Shown one piece after another: positions 52,991 to 62,535 of a DNA stretch of 64,000 nucleotides. Source of the stretch: Microbacterium halimionae (GTDB lineage Bacteria; Actinomycetota; Actinomycetes; Actinomycetales; Microbacteriaceae); assembly GCF_011761265.1 (NCBI RefSeq), contig NZ_JAAOZB010000001.1:1302001-1366000 (forward strand). Direction: 5' to 3'. How positions within the stretch are numbered: the first letter of the stretch is position 1; each line of letters begins with the position of its first letter. The notes beneath the pieces were generated by a model, which searched no databases, was not told where the DNA came from, and saw only the letters and a program-made list of their open reading frames with translations. The translations under genes were made by a program, and so were the position numbers.

Positions 52991-53976
52991 CCGGCGGTTC
53001 GCTACCGGAGCGCATTCCGCTCGTTATCGATACCGACACAGCGCAAGACGACTGTGTCGCGCTCTTGTTGGGCCTGCTTGATCCCGCAGCAGACCTCAAA
53101 GCCATCACGATGGTTGCCGGGAATGTCGGGTTCGACCAGCAGACGACGAACGCAGAACTCACCCTCGCGATGGCTGGGCGAACCGGAGACGTACCGATCC
53201 ACCTCGGATGCCGTCGGCCGCTCGTGCGGGAATGGATTTCGGCCGAAGAGGTCCACGGTGATGGTACCGGCGGCGTTGAACTGCACACTGAGACGAGCGG
53301 CGTCGACGCTGAACACGCGGTTGATGCGCTCATTCGGCTGGCCGCAGAAGAGCCGGGCACACTGCGGATCGTGTGCATCGGTCCGCTAACCAACATCGCC
53401 ACAGCGCTCGTGAAAGATCCCGACTTCGTGAACAACGTCGGCGCCCTCTTCATCATGGGCGGCTCCAATAACGGCCGCGGCAATATCACTGCTGCTGCGG
53501 AGTACAACTTCTACGTTGACCCCGAAGCGGCGAAGGCAGTATTTGCAGCAGGATTCGACGACATCACGGTGGTGCCGTGGCATCCGCTGTCACTCGAAGA
53601 TGCTGTGTTTTCGCGGGAACAGGCCGACGAGATTGAGCGCATCGGTACGCCGCTCGCGCGCTTCTTTACTCGCATCATCGCAACGACGCGAGAATTCGAC
53701 GAGTCGGTCGGCATTGCGGGTTCGACGCATCCGGATTCACTCACCGCGGCGGTGCTGCTGCATCCAGAGCTCGTTCTTGCGGCGAGCAACTACGCGGTTG
53801 ACATTGAAACGGGATCGGAGCTCACTCGTGGTTACTCCGCGATGTCGTGGGGCGTGCACGGACTCAGCGCGAATGCTCGAGTCATCGAGAAAGCGGATGC
53901 CGCGGGCTTCTTCCGACTGATCACGCAGATGCTCGCACTCGATATTGCGCCATCTGGCACTGTGACGGGCCTCTAG
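52987..53976 (+). CDS. Inosine-uridine preferring nucleoside hydrolase
   Basis: A 329-residue hydrolase: IPLVIDTDTAQDDCVALLLG gives the calcium-binding Asp cluster (DTDxxxDD), with MGGSNNGRGNITAAAEYNFY and DPEAAKAV, the substrate signature. It cleaves nucleosides to base and ribose. It overlaps manC and lies 196 bases upstream of the nucleoside importer genes, consistent with a role in nucleoside scavenging. Confidence 0.92.
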   Translation: MTGGSLPERIPLVIDTDTAQDDCVALLLGLLDPAADLKAITMVAGNVGFDQQTTNAELTLAMAGRTGDVPIHLGCRRPLVREWISAEEVHGDGTGGVELHTETSGVDAEHAVDALIRLAAEEPGTLRIVCIGPLTNIATALVKDPDFVNNVGALFIMGGSNNGRGNITAAAEYNFYVDPEAAKAVFAAGFDDITVVPWHPLSLEDAVFSREQADEIERIGTPLARFFTRIIATTREFDESVGIAGSTHPDSLTAAVLLHPELVLAASNYAVDIETGSELTRGYSAMSWGVHGLSANARVIEKADAAGFFRLITQMLALDIAPSGTVTGL

Positions 53977-54172
53977 CCCGTGCGAGAGCTTGATACTCGG
54001 CGTCATCGCTCGTAAACCTGCGTTTCGCTGTGGAGCAGCTATGCGACGGATTTGTAACCATTGCGTTGCGTACCTTCATTGGGCGCTGTTCACCAGCGCA
54101 ACATTAGGTAACGTGACACCGTTCACTCCGAATTGGTCGGGGGACACAGCAGTTTTTTACGGGAGGACTCCA

Positions 54173-55270
54173 GTGACGAAGACGACGAGAAAGGCCCTTT
54201 TGGGTGGCCTGGCAATCGCCAGCGCGAGCGTACTGCTCGCCGGGTGCGGTTCCGCACCTGAGACATCCGCCAGCGGCGACGCGAGCACCAGCGATTACCT
54301 GCCTTGCATGGTGTCGGACTTCGGCGGGTTCGACGACAAGTCGTTCAACCAGCTCGGATACGACGGCTTGATGAAAGCGGGCGAAGAGCTCGAAGTTAAG
54401 CCGAAGACGGTGGAGTCGGCGACAGAGACCGATTACGCGTCGAACGTTCAGGGTCTGGTTGACCAGGGCTGCAGCACGATCATCACTGTCGGATTCGCAC
54501 TTGCCGATGCTGCTGCAGAGTCGGCGGAAGCGAACCCCGAGACCGAGTACGTCTCCATCGACGACATCGTCGACATCGACGGCGACGGCGAGACCGACTT
54601 CCCGAACATCAAGCCGATCATCTTCGACACCGCGCAGGCCGCGTTCCTCGCGGGCTACCTGTCAGCTGGTGTATCGCAGACCGGTGTTGTCGGAACCTTC
54701 GGTGGCATGAACTTCCCGACGGTCACCATCTTCATGGACGGCTTCGCGCAGGGCGTGACGTACTACAACGAAGAGAACGCCGCTGACGTTCAGATCATTG
54801 GTTGGGACAGCGCAGCGCAGGATGGTTCGTTCACCGGTGGCTTCGAAGCCAACGATGGTGCGCGCCAGATCGCACAGGGTCTGATCGACCAGAACGCAGA
54901 CGTCATCCTTCCCGTCGGCGGCCCGATCTACCAGTCGGCTGCTGCAGCGATCGAAGACTCGGGCAAGAACATCGCGCTCATCGGTGCTGACGCCGACGTG
55001 TACGAGACCGATCCGTCGGTTGGTGCACTTCTGCTGACATCGATCCTCAAGGGCATCGACGTGGGTGTCTACGACACGATCGTCGCGGCGGGTAACGATG
55101 AATTCGATGCGACTCCGTTCATCGGAACGCTCGAAAACGATGGCGTCGGCATTGCACCCTTCCACGACTGGGAGGCCAATGTTCCGGCCGAACTGTCAAC
55201 CAAGCTCGATGAGCTGAAGCAGTCGATCATCGACGGTGACATCACCGTTGACTCGTACTTGGCTTCGTAG
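54173..55270 (+). CDS. BMP-family nucleoside-binding lipoprotein
   Basis: A 365-residue lipoprotein of the PnrA/BmpA type. Signal ALLGGLAIASASVLLAGC with lipobox LLAGC; then DFGGFDDKSFNQLGYDGL, the purine-nucleoside fold start, GCSTIITVGFAL and VILPVGGPIYQSAAAAI. GTG 54173 has GGGAGGA 5 bases upstream; the frame from 53990 is intergenic. It feeds the ATPase and permeases encoded downstream. Confidence 0.95.
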   Translation: MTKTTRKALLGGLAIASASVLLAGCGSAPETSASGDASTSDYLPCMVSDFGGFDDKSFNQLGYDGLMKAGEELEVKPKTVESATETDYASNVQGLVDQGCSTIITVGFALADAAAESAEANPETEYVSIDDIVDIDGDGETDFPNIKPIIFDTAQAAFLAGYLSAGVSQTGVVGTFGGMNFPTVTIFMDGFAQGVTYYNEENAADVQIIGWDSAAQDGSFTGGFEANDGARQIAQGLIDQNADVILPVGGPIYQSAAAAIEDSGKNIALIGADADVYETDPSVGALLLTSILKGIDVGVYDTIVAAGNDEFDATPFIGTLENDGVGIAPFHDWEANVPAELSTKLDELKQSIIDGDITVDSYLAS

Positions 55271-55277
55271 TCACACC

Positions 55278-55316
55278 AGAGGAGGGGAGGTCGGCTTAGC
55301 CGACCTCCCCTCCTCT
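55278..55316. terminator. Strong perfect hairpin after the binding-protein gene
   Basis: AGAGGAGGGGAGGTCGGCT and its exact complement (19 bp each, 55278-55296 / 55298-55316) leave only a tight loop (CTTAG at the tip in practice). It lies between the binding-protein gene and the ATPase gene, 29 bases before the ATPase start. With only TCATT after it, partial termination or protection of the upstream message is more likely than a full stop. Confidence 0.7.
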
Positions 55317-55344
55317 CATTCCGCGAGAACTAGAATCGGGAAAC

Positions 55345-56865
55345 ATGAAGCTCGAACTCCGCGGCATTACCAAGACATTCGGATCTTTGGTTGCCAACGA
55401 CCACATTGACCTCACTGTCGAGGCAGGTGAGATCCACTGTCTGCTCGGTGAAAACGGGGCGGGTAAATCCACCCTGATGAACGTGCTCTATGGGCTTTAT
55501 CAGGCCGATGGTGGTGAAATCGCCCTCGATGATGAGGTGCAGCATTTTGCTGGGCCGGGAGACGCAATGCGCTCCGGCATTGGAATGGTCCACCAGCATT
55601 TCATGCTGATTCCGGTCTTTACTGTGGCTGAGAACGTGATGCTCGGTCATGAAGAAACTCGGTTCGGCGGTCGGCTAGACCTCGCCGCCGCGCGCGCCAA
55701 GGTGCGCGAGATTTCTGATCGATTCGGTTTTGACGTTGATCCCGACGCTCTCGTGGATGACCTTCCTGTGGGAGTGCAGCAGCGCGTTGAGATCATCAAG
55801 GCTCTTGCGCGCGACGCGAAGGTTCTCGTGTTCGATGAGCCGACGGCTGTGCTCACTCCACGCGAAACCGATGAGCTCATGGCGATCATGCGCCAGCTCA
55901 AAGAGTCGGGTACGTCAATCGTCTTCATCACGCACAAGCTGCGTGAAGTCCGTGAAGTGGCCGACCGCATCACCGTCATCCGTCTTGGCAAAGTAGTCGG
56001 CGAGGCGGCGCCGACGGCCACGAACGCTGAGCTTGCCTCACTGATGGTGGGCCGCTCGGTCGAACTCACAGTGCAGAAGAAACCGGCCGATCCGGGCGAA
56101 GCTGCCCTCTCCGTCCGTGGGCTCACCGTCATTGACGCGGCGGGGCAACTCGTCGTCAACGATGTGAGCTTCGAAGTGCGTCGGGGCGAGATCCTTGCCG
56201 TCGCTGGCGTGCAGGGAAATGGCCAGACCGAACTCACCGAGGCTCTCGTCGGCCTCCAAAGCCGCGTCGAGGGCAGCATCATGCTCGACGGTGTCGACTT
56301 TCGCGGCCAAAGTGTGCGAAAGATTCTCGATGCTGGCGTCGGCTTCGTGCCAGAAGACCGAAAAGAAGATGGACTCGTTGGCGAGTTCAGTATCGCCGAG
56401 AACCTGATGCTTGATCGTGCCGACGGTGCCCCATTCGTAAAGTCCGGAACGCTCCAGCTTTCTTATCTCGCGGACTTTGCCCGAGAGAAGATCGCAGAAT
56501 TCGATGTGCGTACGCCCTCGGCCGAAACTGCTGTTGGACGTTTGTCCGGCGGTAACCAGCAGAAGGTTGTGCTGGCGCGCGAGCTCAGCCGCGAGCTACG
56601 GCTACTTGTCGCAGCACAACCAACCCGCGGCGTAGACGTCGGTTCCATCGAGTTCATTCACAAGCAGATCGTCGCTGAGCGCGACGCGGGAGTGCCAGTT
56701 GTCGTCGTTTCGACCGAGCTCGACGAAGTTCTTGCGCTCGCTGACCGCATCATGGTGATGTATCGCGGCAAGGTCGTGGGAATCGTCCCGGGTGATACTC
56801 CACGCAGTGTGCTGGGTCTCATGATGGCTGGCGAAACGCCGAACACCGAAGGGGTCGCGGCATGA
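55345..56865 (+). CDS. Nucleoside ABC importer ATPase (two tandem ATPase domains)
   Basis: A 506-residue double ATPase of the simple-sugar/nucleoside type. Domain 1 has Walker A GENGAGKST and PVGVQQRVEIIKAL with LVFDEPTAVL. Domain 2 has a degenerate P-loop GVQGNGQTELTEALVG, a signature LSGGNQQKVVLARELS and AAQPTRGVDVGS in place of a normal Walker B Asp-Glu. This asymmetry is normal for the family. It overlaps the permease gene by 4 bases. Confidence 0.95.
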   Translation: MKLELRGITKTFGSLVANDHIDLTVEAGEIHCLLGENGAGKSTLMNVLYGLYQADGGEIALDDEVQHFAGPGDAMRSGIGMVHQHFMLIPVFTVAENVMLGHEETRFGGRLDLAAARAKVREISDRFGFDVDPDALVDDLPVGVQQRVEIIKALARDAKVLVFDEPTAVLTPRETDELMAIMRQLKESGTSIVFITHKLREVREVADRITVIRLGKVVGEAAPTATNAELASLMVGRSVELTVQKKPADPGEAALSVRGLTVIDAAGQLVVNDVSFEVRRGEILAVAGVQGNGQTELTEALVGLQSRVEGSIMLDGVDFRGQSVRKILDAGVGFVPEDRKEDGLVGEFSIAENLMLDRADGAPFVKSGTLQLSYLADFAREKIAEFDVRTPSAETAVGRLSGGNQQKVVLARELSRELRLLVAAQPTRGVDVGSIEFIHKQIVAERDAGVPVVVVSTELDEVLALADRIMVMYRGKVVGIVPGDTPRSVLGLMMAGETPNTEGVAA

Positions 56866-58172
56866 GTGACCAGAACAATAACGACGCGGACGTCGCGATC
56901 GAGTCACCCGCCAACGCCGTGGGGCCGTCGGAATCGACTGGTTCACGGCCAGAGGTACCGGAAGAAAGCCGGTGGAATCGAGCGCTTCGCGAGATCACCA
57001 CCGGAAACGTAGCGATCTCATTCCTCGCGGTGATCCTCGCACTCATCGTGGGCGCCGTCATGATTGCCGCCACCGACGAGAACGTACAAGAAGCTGCTGG
57101 TTACTTCTTTGCACGACCACTCGACACGCTCGCCGCAATCTGGACCTCAGTTGCCGGAGCGTATGGCGCGTTCTTCCGTGGATCGATCTACAACGTCTAC
57201 GCAGACGACTTCGCCGCGGGTATTCGTCCGCTGACTGAGACTTTGACGTTTGCAACTCCACTGATCGCAGCTGGTCTGGGTGTCGCCCTCGCGTTCCGCG
57301 TCGGAATGTTCAATATCGGTGGTCGTGGCCAGATGCTGGTTGCATCGGCCGCTGCCGGCTGGGTCGCGTTCGCCGTCGACCTTCCCTGGGGCATCCACAT
57401 GATCGTGGCGCTGCTCGCGGGTCTCGTTGCGGGTGCAGCCTGGGCAGGGATTGCAGGCCTGCTCAAAGCGCGTACCGGTGCGCACGAGGTGATCGTCACG
57501 ATCATGCTGAACTACATCGCGTTTTACTTGATCAGCTGGATGCTTCGCACTCCGGGCCTCTTGCAGGCACCCGGTTCGAGTAACCCCAAGACGCCGGCGA
57601 TGGCAGAGACCGCGGTTTTTCCTGAACTTCTCGGCTCCTCCTACAACCTGCACTTCGGCTTCATCCTCGCGCTCTTGAGCGTCGCGGTGGTGTGGTGGAT
57701 CTTGAACCGTTCCGCGCTCGGATTCCAATTCCGAGCAGTTGGTGAGAACCCGAACGCTGCTCGAGTCGCTGGCATCAACGTCAAGGCAATGTATGTCTAC
57801 GGCATGCTCATTTCCGGTGCCCTGGTTGGTCTTGCCGGTGTAAGCCAGGTGCTGGGCACCGTCACGACAGGTTTCTCCAGCGGAATCGACGCCGGTATCG
57901 GGTTCGACGCCATCACCGTGGCGCTCCTCGGGCGTTCAACGCCCATCGGTGTTTTGGTGGCCGGTATCCTCTTCGGCGCTTTCAAAGCCGGCGGTTTCGG
58001 CATGCAAGCTGCGGAGGGTGTACCGATTGACATTGTGCTCGTCGTGCAGTCGCTCATCGTGCTGTTCATTGCGGCGCCGCCTCTCGTCCGTGCGATCTTC
58101 CGCCTTCCCACACCGGGTGCGCCGCCGAAGAAACGACGCCGTGCTCTCACGAAAGGGGCGTCGGTGAAATGA
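56862..58172 (+). CDS. Nucleoside ABC importer permease 1
   Basis: A 436-residue permease of the BPD_transp_2 family with about ten membrane segments and a long polar N-terminus. Marks include FRVGMFNIGGRGQMLVASAA, ARTGAHEVIVTIMLNYIAFY and GENPNAARVAGINVKAMYVY. It pairs with the next gene's product, with which it overlaps by 4 bases. Confidence 0.93.
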   Translation: MSDQNNNDADVAIESPANAVGPSESTGSRPEVPEESRWNRALREITTGNVAISFLAVILALIVGAVMIAATDENVQEAAGYFFARPLDTLAAIWTSVAGAYGAFFRGSIYNVYADDFAAGIRPLTETLTFATPLIAAGLGVALAFRVGMFNIGGRGQMLVASAAAGWVAFAVDLPWGIHMIVALLAGLVAGAAWAGIAGLLKARTGAHEVIVTIMLNYIAFYLISWMLRTPGLLQAPGSSNPKTPAMAETAVFPELLGSSYNLHFGFILALLSVAVVWWILNRSALGFQFRAVGENPNAARVAGINVKAMYVYGMLISGALVGLAGVSQVLGTVTTGFSSGIDAGIGFDAITVALLGRSTPIGVLVAGILFGAFKAGGFGMQAAEGVPIDIVLVVQSLIVLFIAAPPLVRAIFRLPTPGAPPKKRRRALTKGASVK

Positions 58173-59467
58173 CGACCATCACAGCAGACCGCGAGAGTTC
58201 TTCGCCGGTGAATCGTCTCGCGACCACGATCGTTGTGAGCTGGAAGGCGCCGATCGCATTCGCCGCCATCACGGTTCTCGCGTTCGTATTATTCATCCTT
58301 GCGGGAACTGACGGCGAGGCCATTTTCCGAATCTCCGACACCGCTGACCTCGTGCAGTTGCCCTCATTTACGCTGAACGGCCTGACAACCGGGATCGTCG
58401 TTGTGATTGTGCTCGCTCTCGTGACTGCGGCAGCTACCGCACTCGTACGAGCGAAACGTCGTGTGCCGCTGTGGCTCACCATCATTTTCGCCGCCTTCTT
58501 TCTCACGGGTTTTCTCGCGTGGGCGGCAGCCGGCGCGACAATCCACGTCATCCCGCTCCCGGGTCTTCTCGCTGGTGCGCTCAGCCTCTCAGTGCCGCTC
58601 ATATACGGTGCACTCTGCGGTGTTCTGAGCGAACGCGTCGGCGTCGTGAACATCGCGATCGAAGGCCAACTGCTCGCGGGCGCTTTCACCTCGGCGGTTG
58701 TTGCGACTGCGACCGGAAGCCCATACCTCGGGCTGATTGCTGCCGGAGTCGCGGGCGTGCTCGTCTCTTTTGTTCTCGCCGCCTTCACGATCAAGTACTT
58801 CGTTGAACAGGTCATCGTCGGTGTGGTTCTCAACGTGCTCGTCATCGGGCTCACGAGCTTTCTTTTCTCGCAGGTCCTGGCGCCCAACTCCGCGACTTTG
58901 AACTCGCCGCCGCGCTTCGAGCGCATCGAGATTCCGATTCTCGGGGATATCCCGCTCATCGGGCCGATGCTGTTCCAGCAGACGATTATCGTCTACCTGA
59001 TGTACGTGGCCGTCATCGCCGTCTACATAGGGCTTTTCCACACCAAGTGGGGCCTGCGCCTTCGAGCCGTCGGTGAACACCCTCAAGCGGCCGACACTGT
59101 GGGCATCAACGTCGCACGCACGCGCTTCTGGAACGTCTCGCTCGCCGGTGCGATCGCCGGTGTCGGCGGTGCGTTCTTCACGCTCGGGTCGGTTGGCGCG
59201 TTCAACAAAGAGATGACAGCTGGCGCCGGATTCATCGCCCTCGCCGCCGTGATCTTTGGGCAATGGGACCCGATCAAGGCAACCCTTGCGGCTCTTCTGT
59301 TTGGTTTCGCGTCGAACCTGCAGAACACACTGGGCATCATCGGCTCCCCGGTACCCAGCGAGTTCATGCTCATGCTGCCTTACGTGATCACCATCTTCGC
59401 GGTGGCGGGTCTCGTTGGAAAAGTACGCGGTCCTGCGGCTGCAGGCACACCGTATATCAAGGGCTAA
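58169..59467 (+). CDS. Nucleoside ABC importer permease 2
   Basis: A 432-residue permease, also BPD_transp_2 type: GALCGVLSERVGVVNIAIEG, GEHPQAADTVGINVARTRFW and GAFNKEMTAGAGFIALAAVI are typical of the YufQ/PnrD-like half. An extra N-terminal region with three hydrophobic stretches precedes the core. Followed after 26 bases by cytidine deaminase, so import and salvage are in one transcript. Confidence 0.93.
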   Translation: MTTITADRESSSPVNRLATTIVVSWKAPIAFAAITVLAFVLFILAGTDGEAIFRISDTADLVQLPSFTLNGLTTGIVVVIVLALVTAAATALVRAKRRVPLWLTIIFAAFFLTGFLAWAAAGATIHVIPLPGLLAGALSLSVPLIYGALCGVLSERVGVVNIAIEGQLLAGAFTSAVVATATGSPYLGLIAAGVAGVLVSFVLAAFTIKYFVEQVIVGVVLNVLVIGLTSFLFSQVLAPNSATLNSPPRFERIEIPILGDIPLIGPMLFQQTIIVYLMYVAVIAVYIGLFHTKWGLRLRAVGEHPQAADTVGINVARTRFWNVSLAGAIAGVGGAFFTLGSVGAFNKEMTAGAGFIALAAVIFGQWDPIKATLAALLFGFASNLQNTLGIIGSPVPSEFMLMLPYVITIFAVAGLVGKVRGPAAAGTPYIKG

Positions 59468-59493
59468 CGCCCACCAATGTGAAAGGTGATCGC

Positions 59494-59895
59494 GTGACAG
59501 ATATCGACTGGGACGAGCTGCGAGTTGCGGCATCCGAAGCCATGCGACGCGCCTACGCGCCGTACTCGCGCTACAAGGTAGGCGCGGCCGCTCTCGTGAG
59601 CGACGGACGTATCGTGTCTGGCTGCAACGTCGAGAACGCGTCGTACGGGGTGGGGCTCTGTGCCGAGTGCGCTCTCGTCGGTGATCTGCACATGAGTGGC
59701 GGCGGACAGTTGGTGGCGTTTGTCTGCGTCAACGGCGATGAGCAGACCATCATGCCGTGTGGCCGATGCCGTCAGCTCCTCAACGAATTCGCACTACCCG
59801 GAATGCTGCTTGAAACTGTGTCCGGCATCCGCACGATCGACGAGGTACTCCCGGATGCCTTCGGCCCCCGCGACCTCGAAGAGTACTCGCGGTGA
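59494..59895 (+). CDS. cdd: Cytidine deaminase
   Basis: A 133-residue zinc enzyme: YAPYSRYKVGAAAL, the N-E motif GCNVENASYG, the zinc ligands in LCAECAL and MPCGRCRQLL. It deaminates cytidine and deoxycytidine. GTG 59494 follows GAAAGGTGAT; the longer frame from 59263 is inside the permease gene. It overlaps deoA by 4 bases. Confidence 0.96.
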   Translation: MTDIDWDELRVAASEAMRRAYAPYSRYKVGAAALVSDGRIVSGCNVENASYGVGLCAECALVGDLHMSGGGQLVAFVCVNGDEQTIMPCGRCRQLLNEFALPGMLLETVSGIRTIDEVLPDAFGPRDLEEYSR

Positions 59896-61184
59896 GCGCA
59901 GTCGAAGCCTTCGACGCAGTTGATGTCATTCGCGCTAAGCGCGACGGGGGCGTGGTTGCCGAAGATGAGCTCCGATGGATGATCGATGCCTTCACCCGCG
60001 GCTACGTCTCTGATGCCCAGATGTCATCTTTCGCAATGGCCGTGCTGTTGAACGGCATGAGCCGCGATGAGATTCGGGTGATGACCGATGCCATGATCGC
60101 CTCGGGCGAGCGCATGAGCTTCGCAGGCCTCGGCAAAACCACCGTCGACAAGCACTCAACCGGGGGAGTGGGCGACAAAATCACCCTGCCTCTTGCACCG
60201 TTGGTGGCATCCTTCGGAGTTGCGGTGCCTCAGCTTTCCGGCCGAGGCCTCGGCCACACGGGCGGTACCCTCGACAAGCTCGAGTCGATTCCCGGATGGC
60301 GTGCTTCGCTGTCCAACGAAGAGCTCACTGCGCAGCTTCGCAATGTGGGTGCGGTCGTCTGTGCCGCCGGCTCAGGCTTAGCGCCCGCAGACAAGCGCCT
60401 GTATGCACTTCGAGATGTGACCGGCACGGTTGAGGCGATTCCGCTGATCGCCTCCAGCATCATGTCGAAGAAGATCGCCGAGGGCACGTCGGCACTCGTT
60501 CTCGATGTGAAGTTCGGGTCTGGCGCATTCATGCGCGATGTCGAAAAAGCACGCGAGCTCGCGCGAACAATGGTCGCGCTCGGCACCGACTCGGGTGTTG
60601 CGACGACCGCTCTCCTCACCGACATGAACACCCCTCTCGGGCTCGCAATTGGCAACGCGAACGAAGTACGCGAGTCGGCAGAGGTGCTCGCTGGTGGAGG
60701 TCCCGCAGACATTGTTGAGCTGACGATTGCGCTCGCAAAAGAAATGTTGGCACTCGCTGGGCAGCCTGATGCTGATGTCGAGGCTGCTCTGGCCGATGGC
60801 CGCGCCATGGACTCGTGGCGCGCGATGATTGCGGCCCAGGGCGGCGACCCGGATGCCGCGCTCCCGACGCCAAACGAGACGCACACGGTCTTTGCGGGCC
60901 GGTCCGGTGTCGTGACGCGTCTGGACGCGCTCCCGTTCGGTATCGCTGCCTGGCGGCTCGGCGCGGGGCGAGCTCGCGCAGAAGATCCCGTCGTGCACGC
61001 GGCGGGTATCGATCTGCATGTGAAACCGGGCGATGCTGTTCTGGAAGGTTCCCCATTGTTCACTTTGAGCGCCGATGATGGAGCACGTTTCGAGCGCGCA
61101 TTGGCCGCAGTGCACGGAGCGTGGGATATTGGAGGGTCAGCTCCCGCGAACACTCCACTCGTTCTTGAACGCATCACGGCGTAG
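59892..61184 (+). CDS. deoA: Thymidine (pyrimidine-nucleoside) phosphorylase
   Basis: A 430-residue phosphorylase: DKHSTGGVGDKITLPLAPLV is the phosphate/substrate block, with GRGLGHTGGTLDKLESIPG and SIMSKKIAEGTSALVLDVKFG. It splits thymidine or uridine nucleosides with phosphate. Overlapping start with cdd implies coupled expression in the salvage operon. Confidence 0.97.
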   Translation: MSAVEAFDAVDVIRAKRDGGVVAEDELRWMIDAFTRGYVSDAQMSSFAMAVLLNGMSRDEIRVMTDAMIASGERMSFAGLGKTTVDKHSTGGVGDKITLPLAPLVASFGVAVPQLSGRGLGHTGGTLDKLESIPGWRASLSNEELTAQLRNVGAVVCAAGSGLAPADKRLYALRDVTGTVEAIPLIASSIMSKKIAEGTSALVLDVKFGSGAFMRDVEKARELARTMVALGTDSGVATTALLTDMNTPLGLAIGNANEVRESAEVLAGGGPADIVELTIALAKEMLALAGQPDADVEAALADGRAMDSWRAMIAAQGGDPDAALPTPNETHTVFAGRSGVVTRLDALPFGIAAWRLGAGRARAEDPVVHAAGIDLHVKPGDAVLEGSPLFTLSADDGARFERALAAVHGAWDIGGSAPANTPLVLERITA

Positions 61185-61216
61185 TTTGTTTCGCGTCATC
61201 ATCCCCGGAGGTTTTC

Positions 61217-62332
61217 ATGCCCATCGATCAGTACGGTGATGCCCGAGTCCAAGGACTCTCAGTACGCGGTCTTCCCAAGGTTTCGTTGCACGACCACCTC
61301 GACGGTGCTGTGCGTCCCGATACGATCGTGGAGCTTGCGGAAGAAGCCGGAGTGGAGCTTCCAGAAGTCAACGGCGACGCGCTTTCGGATTGGTTCGCTG
61401 ATGCATGCGATTCAGGTTCGCTCCCCGAATATTTGAAGACCTTCGATCTGACGGTCGCTGTCATGCAGACCCCTGAGGCTCTGACACGAGTTGCGCGCGA
61501 ATTCGTCGAAGATCTGGCCGAGGACGGTGTTATCTACGGTGAGGTGCGTTGGGCGCCGGAGCAGCACCTCGCAGGCGGGATGAGTCTCGAAGAAGTGGTC
61601 GAGGCCGTGCAAGAAGGCATCGAAGAAGGCGAGGATGCCGCGGAGGATGCTGGCCACGACATCCGTGTTGGTCAGATTCTGACCGCCATGCGTCACACCG
61701 ATCGTTCGCTTGAAATCGCACAGCTTGCTGTGGGTTTCCGCGAGTCAGGCGTCGTTGGATTCGACATCGCGGGAGCCGAAGATGGGTTTTTGCCGTCACT
61801 TCACCGTGAAGCGTTCGACTACCTTGCAGAAAACTTTTTCCCCGTTACTGTCCACGCGGGTGAAGGCGCCGGTCTTAGTTCGATTCGGTCGGCCCTGATC
61901 GATGGTCGTGCCGTGCGTCTTGGGCACGGTGTGCGGATCGCCGAGGATCTCGATGTCGTCTCGCGTGCCGGTGAAGAGGTCACGGTGCAGTTCGGAGACG
62001 TCGCGCGGTGGGTGCGCGACCGCGAGATTCCGCTCGAGCTTTCGCCGTCGTCGAACCTCCAGACCGGTGCAATCTCGGCGTGGGGCACGCAGCTTGAGGA
62101 TCACCCCTTCGACCTGCTGTACCAGCTCGGTTTCTCGGTGACGGTGAACGTCGACAACCGCACCATGAGCCGGACGTCACTCACTCGCGAACTCGTTTTG
62201 CTGGCTGAGACTTTCGATTACGACCTCGACGATCTTCAGGCTTTTCAGCTCAACGCCGCTGCCGCCGCATTTTTGCCCGTGGAGGAACGCGAAGAGCTCA
62301 TCGAGCTCATCGCCGAGGGCTTCGAGCGCTAA
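61217..62332 (+). CDS. add: Adenosine deaminase
   Basis: A 371-residue deaminase: the metal motif SLHDHLDGAVRPDT, GVIYGEVRWAPEQHL, TVHAGEGAGLSSIRSAL (catalytic Glu), RLGHGVRIAEDL and a C-terminal VNVDNRTMSRTSLTREL. Metal-binding SLHDHLDG has Asp in the position that many relatives fill with H or E (HxHLDG kept). GGAGG precedes ATG 61217. Last gene of the nucleoside block. Confidence 0.95.
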   Translation: MPIDQYGDARVQGLSVRGLPKVSLHDHLDGAVRPDTIVELAEEAGVELPEVNGDALSDWFADACDSGSLPEYLKTFDLTVAVMQTPEALTRVAREFVEDLAEDGVIYGEVRWAPEQHLAGGMSLEEVVEAVQEGIEEGEDAAEDAGHDIRVGQILTAMRHTDRSLEIAQLAVGFRESGVVGFDIAGAEDGFLPSLHREAFDYLAENFFPVTVHAGEGAGLSSIRSALIDGRAVRLGHGVRIAEDLDVVSRAGEEVTVQFGDVARWVRDREIPLELSPSSNLQTGAISAWGTQLEDHPFDLLYQLGFSVTVNVDNRTMSRTSLTRELVLLAETFDYDLDDLQAFQLNAAAAAFLPVEEREELIELIAEGFER

Positions 62333-62351
62333 CCCCCTGTTCCCCCGCGGT

Positions 62352-62380
62352 CCCGTTTCCCCCGCCCCGTTTCCCCCGCC
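62352..62380. repeat. C-rich tandem repeat upstream of palindrome D
   Basis: CCCGTTTCCCCCGCC is present twice with period 14 (62352-62366 and 62366-62380), in a strongly C-rich strand directly before palindrome D. Purpose unknown. Confidence 0.6.
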
Positions 62381-62438
62381 GATGTCTCACTTATTCAGCT
62401 TTTCGGCGCTAAAAAGCTGAATAAGTGAGACATCGGCG
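62377..62438. repeat. Palindromic unit D: perfect 27-bp inverted repeat
   Basis: Bases 62377-62403 are exactly complementary to 62412-62438, with an 8-base loop (CGGCGCTA). The outer 19 bp (CCGATGTCTCACTTATTCA) recur in unit E at 63524, and the 58-bp core (62379-62436) has the same length as E. It lies between add and the DUF559-like gene. It may also act as terminator of the nucleoside block, though no T-run follows. Confidence 0.85.
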
Positions 62439-62535
62439 AGGTCGGAACGCACTGCACAGCGGCGGAGGCAGGGGAGATGCTCACAAATTCTGAACGGATG
62501 CTGCGCGCACGGCGCCAGTTTATTTTGGTTGTGGG

